8,217 bases of DNA from an uncultured Collinsella sp. (lineage in GTDB: Bacteria; Actinomycetota; Coriobacteriia; Coriobacteriales; Coriobacteriaceae): NCBI GenBank assembly GCA_902478865.1, contig CABSNA010000055.1, positions 1 through 8,217 on the forward strand. The letters are read 5' to 3'. The notes beneath the pieces are model-generated. The model saw only the letters and a program-made list of their open reading frames with translations. It did not search any database and was not told where the DNA came from. The position numbers and the translations under genes were made by a program. Below, one piece after another: positions 4,507 through 8,217 of this stretch. Position 1 is the first letter of the stretch. Every line of letters starts with the position of its first letter.

Positions 4507-6390
4507 ATGGGTACCCGCGAGCGACATATCGGCCACGCGGCCGCCCGATCCGCACCCGTGGCGGATCCCGGGGGCGGCAGGCTCTTCGCCATGCCGCGAT
4601 TCCTTGTTGGCATAACACATCAGGCGTACCGTCACCGCGTCTTCGCTATCGCCGGCGCCATCACCGCACTGTTCCTCATGCTTTTGGCAGTCTTGCCGGC
4701 ACTGTTCGCCTTCGACCCCAAACTTTCTAACGCCGCGCCCGCCTATAGCGAGGTGTCCGAAGAGGTCGTGGACGCGCTCGTCCATTCGAACTCTCTGCCG
4801 TTGCTTGTTGCCGCAATTGCATTTTCGATCTGGGGCGTATCGGTCTATCTGCGCTGTTTGGACTATGTGTTGCGCCGCCGTCTTGTTGCCATCGCCACCA
4901 TCTGCGCCCTGTGGATGATCGAAGTCATTCTCAAGTACAAGTCGTTCACGCCGTTCTATGCCACCGTGCTGTGGTACCTGTACTACGTGCCCATGACGCT
5001 CATTCCGCCGCTCTACCAGTTGTGTGGTCTGCGCCTTGCGGGCCTGGAGCAACACCGCCTGGGTCGCCGCTACTGCGCTGCGCTGTGGATTATGGCTATC
5101 CTGCTTATCGGATTTGTGCTCACCAACGATTTTCACCAGCAGGTCTTCCACTTTGACCGTACAAGCGACACCTGGAGCAACGATTACACGTACGGCTGGG
5201 GTTATTTCGCCGTCCTCGTGTGGACGGCCTTTAACTTTGTGGCCTTTTTTATCCCGGTGGGTCGGTCCTCGTCCTTTCGCATCCAACGTTTCTCGGGCAC
5301 GGCGGCGCTCGTGCTGCTGGGCGGCGCGTTCTTTGCCATCTCATATGCGTTGCGCGTGCCCTGGGCATGGAGGCTCAACTTCTCGCTCGTCTATTGCGTC
5401 TTGTGCGTGGTGGCGATGGAAATCTGTCTCGATTGCGGTGTCGTTCCGTCATATCACGACATCGCCGGCATTTTCGACACCTTGCCGCTTGACCTCAAAG
5501 TTCTAACGCGCGACCTGCAGGAAGTCTATGCCACGCCAGTGTCAAAGCCAATGCCGGTAGGCGTGCGCGAGGAGTTGCGGACCCAGGCGCACAGCCGCGC
5601 CCATGCCTTTGCCGTGGCGTCCGATCCCGATGTGATGTACCGTGCCTTTCCACTGCTGGGCGGATCGGCCCTGCTTGCCCAAGACGTGTCGGATCTCAAC
5701 GAGCTTAACCGTGAACTGGCACATCGTCGTATGGAGCTGCAGCGTCAAAATGAGCTGCTCGCCGCCGACTACGACCTTAAGACGCACCTGGCAGACCAAG
5801 AGGCCGAGACCTTGCTGGTCCAAGACGTGGACCAGGCGCTTGCCCGCGCGCTCGAAGGGATGTACGACCTGCTGAGCTCGCTGCCGCCGTTGACCGATGA
5901 ATCGTCTTCGCACGAGCGTTACCGCATGCTGCAGCGCGCCAAGATGCTCGTCGCCTATTGCAAGCGCAAGGGGTCGCTCACGTTGGCACAGCACGGGGAG
6001 AGCGGTTTTGATCGCGACCGCATTCAGCTCATTGCCAACGAGCTCGCAAGCGACCTGCGCACCATCGATATCGATTGCGCCTCGATTATCGCCATACGGC
6101 GCCCGTTGCACGCCAGTACGGTAAGCGCCCTGTACGACTGCGTGTATGACTTTGCGTTTTTTGCCTGCACCACCGACCATCCGGCGCTTATGTATCACTT
6201 GGGCGACCATGACCGATGCAGTGTCGAGCTACGCGCCACGCTTTTTTCCAACGATGATGCAGATCTTTCGCAGACGCCCGCTGCGCAAGAGCTCGAAAGC
6301 GCTCTGCAAGGGCGCAACGTGGCATACCGCCTTGAGGGCGAGCCCGGCCAGCTGCGCATGATCGTCTTGATGCCGAGGGCGGGTGAGTGA
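4507..6390 (+). CDS. Multi-TM sensor protein resembling a degenerate histidine kinase (7TM sensor, pseudokinase)
   Basis: The 627-residue product (numbered from ATG 4507) has seven or eight membrane helices at about 44-69, 96-114, 125-143, 152-175, 189-206, 232-250, 264-282 and 290-307. The loop LTNDFHQQVFHF (205-216) followed by YTYGWGYF (227-234) recalls the 7TM histidine-kinase sensor domain. A cytosolic linker and coiled coil (about 392-432) follow. A region that lines up with the H-box of the next gene's kinase has VQDV (438-441) where that kinase has VHDV, so the phospho-accepting His is replaced by Gln439. The C-terminal 90 residues look like a worn ATPase domain: a FSNDDAD stretch (580-586) may match the SNDG box, but the N-box Asn and the G-rich lid are absent. 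The stop overlaps the kinase start. No ribosome binding site marks the start: ATG 4591 (599 aa), just before the first TM, is the alternative, and residues 1-28 look unconserved. Confidence 0.75.
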   Translation: MGTRERHIGHAAARSAPVADPGGGRLFAMPRFLVGITHQAYRHRVFAIAGAITALFLMLLAVLPALFAFDPKLSNAAPAYSEVSEEVVDALVHSNSLPLLVAAIAFSIWGVSVYLRCLDYVLRRRLVAIATICALWMIEVILKYKSFTPFYATVLWYLYYVPMTLIPPLYQLCGLRLAGLEQHRLGRRYCAALWIMAILLIGFVLTNDFHQQVFHFDRTSDTWSNDYTYGWGYFAVLVWTAFNFVAFFIPVGRSSSFRIQRFSGTAALVLLGGAFFAISYALRVPWAWRLNFSLVYCVLCVVAMEICLDCGVVPSYHDIAGIFDTLPLDLKVLTRDLQEVYATPVSKPMPVGVREELRTQAHSRAHAFAVASDPDVMYRAFPLLGGSALLAQDVSDLNELNRELAHRRMELQRQNELLAADYDLKTHLADQEAETLLVQDVDQALARALEGMYDLLSSLPPLTDESSSHERYRMLQRAKMLVAYCKRKGSLTLAQHGESGFDRDRIQLIANELASDLRTIDIDCASIIAIRRPLHASTVSALYDCVYDFAFFACTTDHPALMYHLGDHDRCSVELRATLFSNDDADLSQTPAAQELESALQGRNVAYRLEGEPGQLRMIVLMPRAGE

Positions 6391-7886
6391 CGATGCAGAT
6401 TTCGCTCATTCTTCCCCAAATCGTTGCGCTCGATGTTGTCTTTGCCCTGGCTGCGTGTCTGCGGACGATCCACGTCCCGCTCATCGCATCGCGCCGCTCG
6501 TCCTATAACCGTAAGGTGATTTGTGCCTACGAGGCGAGCCTTGTGCTTCACCTAATTATTTCGGCGCTCATCTTGTTCGCGTCGTCTGGCTCATATCTGG
6601 TGGCGCCGCTTGACGTTTGCGCCAGGGCAATGGGCGGAGCGTTGTGGCTCAATGCCGTGATCTTTGCCTACGGCATGGTGCTTATGGTGCACTATCGTCG
6701 CCCCGTCATGCTGGCCGAACTGTTGCTCGTTGTCGCCGTCACACCACCGGTGGTTTTTGCCATGGGCTCGGCGTGGACCGTTGTCCTTATCGCAGAGGGA
6801 GCGTTTTTCCTGTTCCGCTCCATTGCGGCGCTCTTGATGGATGTCCGCAACCGCCAGGAGGATATCACTGCGTTCTCGACGATCGAAACCATCAACGTGA
6901 TTCCCGTGGGCATCCTGTATCTGGACCCGAGGGGCCGTCCGCTGCTCATGAACCGCTGCATGCGAAAAAACCTGGTGGAGCTTCATATGCCCACCGACCT
7001 AGGCGATATGAGCGGTACATGGAACGACCTGCGCAAACTCAGCATGCAAATGCCCGAAAGCAGCCAGAACCGCGTGCGGATTAATCTGGACCGCTTTGGT
7101 GAGGCGCGGGCGGTGGTCGAGGTTTCTCCCGCCGAGATTCGCTTGTTTGTGCACGATGACGTTATGGTTTCGGGCCGCCTCTTCGAGCGCATTATCGGCC
7201 TGGATGTAACAGAGTATGCGCATGCCCATGATCGCCTGGCGCAAGCCAACCACCTGCTTGAGCTTGCGGGCCAAGAGCTCCAAGCCCAGATCGAAGAAGT
7301 CAAAAAAGTTGCTGACAATGCGGCCTATCTGCGTATGCGCGCTCGCGTGCACGACGTGATCGGGCAGCGCCTGTCCATCCTCCATCGTTATCTGGAGGAG
7401 GGGCGCCTGGATGACGAGTCACTCGAGCAGATCGACCCGCTGCTGCGCTCAATCGCTGCCGATCTGCGCAGCGGGGGCGACACCGAACCGGCAGAGCAAC
7501 TGGGAGATATCGTCCATGCCTTTGGCCTGGTGAGTGTGCAGATCGATGTTGAGGGTGCGCTGCCTGAGGACGCGCGTGTCGCCGCCGCATTTTTGCAGAT
7601 TATCCGCGAGGCCTCGACCAATGCCACCAAGCATGCACAGGCGCATCGGGTCCACGTGCGTCTGTGGCAGGAGACGTCGGAAGACGGCGCTGTTGCGCGG
7701 ATGACCGTTTCTAACGACGGCGCGCCTGCACCCGTATCGTATCGCGAGGGAACGGGTATCCCAGGTATGAGGCATGTCGCACAGAATCTGGGCGGCAGCC
7801 TGGAAGTCCACACCGCCCCGCCCTTCACGCTTACGGTGTCCATCCCGCTCGCCTCCAGCGCCACGGTCCAAAGGAGAAGTTCATGA
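6387..7886 (+). CDS. NarL-family sensor histidine kinase
   Basis: This membrane kinase should autophosphorylate on His and pass phosphate to the response regulator encoded next. Of 499 residues, about five TM helices fill 11-151. A PAS-like domain follows (about 165-275, with IPVGILYLDPRGRPLLMNR at 172-190), then a coiled-coil linker (280-310). The H-box RVHDVIGQRLS has phospho-acceptor His322. The HATPase domain has REASTNATKH (Glu408, Asn412), SNDG (442-445) and GTGIPGMRHV (455-464); the dimerisation and ATPase features match the HisKA_3 type. The GTG start (6387) overlaps the previous stop as GTGA and has GAGGG (6375-6379) 7 nt upstream; ATG 6393 is an alternative with GGTGAG 5 nt before it. 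The ATGA junction downstream couples it to the response regulator. The input signal is unknown, and the neighbouring pseudokinase may be its partner. Confidence 0.9.
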   Translation: MTMQISLILPQIVALDVVFALAACLRTIHVPLIASRRSSYNRKVICAYEASLVLHLIISALILFASSGSYLVAPLDVCARAMGGALWLNAVIFAYGMVLMVHYRRPVMLAELLLVVAVTPPVVFAMGSAWTVVLIAEGAFFLFRSIAALLMDVRNRQEDITAFSTIETINVIPVGILYLDPRGRPLLMNRCMRKNLVELHMPTDLGDMSGTWNDLRKLSMQMPESSQNRVRINLDRFGEARAVVEVSPAEIRLFVHDDVMVSGRLFERIIGLDVTEYAHAHDRLAQANHLLELAGQELQAQIEEVKKVADNAAYLRMRARVHDVIGQRLSILHRYLEEGRLDDESLEQIDPLLRSIAADLRSGGDTEPAEQLGDIVHAFGLVSVQIDVEGALPEDARVAAAFLQIIREASTNATKHAQAHRVHVRLWQETSEDGAVARMTVSNDGAPAPVSYREGTGIPGMRHVAQNLGGSLEVHTAPPFTLTVSIPLASSATVQRRSS

Positions 7887-8217
7887 TTCGCGTGTTAATC
7901 GTCGAAGACCAGGCTATCTTGCGCGAGAGCCTCGCGCGCTCCGTCGGTGACCAGCCCGACATGACGGTTGTTGCCGCGATCGCCGACGCCTCGGATGCCT
8001 TGGACGTTGTGCTTAAGGAGCGCCCGGACATGATACTGATGGACGTATGCACCGAGCATGATTCCAACGGCATCGTGGCGGCGGCGCGCATCAAAGAACA
8101 ACTGCCCGAGTGCCGCGTCATTATCATGACGGGTATGCCCGAAATCACCTTTGTGGACCAGGCGCGCGAGGCGGGCGTCGACAGCTTTGTGTACAAGAAC
8201 GTCGGTATCGACGAGCT
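7883..8217 (+). CDS. Response regulator, receiver domain (3' end outside the window)
   Basis: The first 111 residues form a CheY-like receiver: acidic pocket Glu8-Asp9, phospho-acceptor Asp54 in ILMDV, conserved Thr83 in IIMTG, and Lys105 in VYKN. The kinase upstream is of NarL type, so a C-terminal LuxR/NarL helix-turn-helix is expected beyond the window, but it is not seen here. The ATG overlaps the kinase stop as ATGA and follows AAGGAG (7871-7876), giving translational coupling and a matched kinase-regulator pair. The reading frame is open to the window end. Confidence 0.9.
   Translation, partial: MIRVLIVEDQAILRESLARSVGDQPDMTVVAAIADASDALDVVLKERPDMILMDVCTEHDSNGIVAAARIKEQLPECRVIIMTGMPEITFVDQAREAGVDSFVYKNVGIDE

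Noticed and set aside
4342..5286. A 314-codon minus-strand frame over the sensor gene and hairpin
   Set aside because: Low-complexity, charge-rich translation running through the hairpin region. The plus strand has clear membrane helices and an operon context.

Overview
The window looks like chromosomal DNA from a high-GC actinomycete gut commensal, most plausibly a Coriobacteriia member close to Collinsella. This rests on the GC-rich codon third positions, the LuxS sequence flavour, a DUF4867 gene, an AscB/BglA-type phospho-beta-glucosidase and a NarL-type two-component pair. The assignment is inferred from gene content; no search was run.

Layout from left to right: the 3' part of luxS (1-345, 5' end cut by the window edge) with a hairpin terminator; a monocistronic DUF4867 cupin-like gene (481-1125); a cluster of palindromic repeats (1134-1319); a convergent minus-strand AAA+ ATPase gene (1322-2428) with its own A/G-rich leader; an orphan second copy of the last 19 codons of the DUF4867 gene plus the same palindromes (2488-2660); a GH1 6-phospho-beta-glucosidase gene (2813-4243) whose stop codon lies inside a 108-bp imperfect inverted repeat; a strong hairpin (4401-4439); then a tightly coupled plus-strand signalling operon: a multi-TM sensor that resembles a catalytically dead histidine kinase (4507-6390), an intact NarL-type histidine kinase (6387-7886) and a response regulator (7883 to the window end).

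Two parts stand out. First, the ATPase gene sits as a cassette between direct repeats made of the DUF4867 3' end and dyad elements (129 bp at about 94% identity, plus 69 bp at about 96%). This suggests insertion or recombination at a repeat-rich spot between the DUF4867 and glucosidase genes, and a possible excision route. Second, the signalling operon pairs a 7TM-like pseudokinase sensor, with Gln where the phospho-accepting His is expected, with a full kinase. The overlapping GTGA and ATGA junctions imply that the three products work as one unit, perhaps as a kinase heterodimer that senses an unknown signal.

The glucosidase probably cleaves beta-glucoside 6-phosphates delivered by a PTS encoded elsewhere. 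LuxS serves methyl-cycle recycling and makes the AI-2 precursor. Nothing in the sequence links luxS to the two-component operon.
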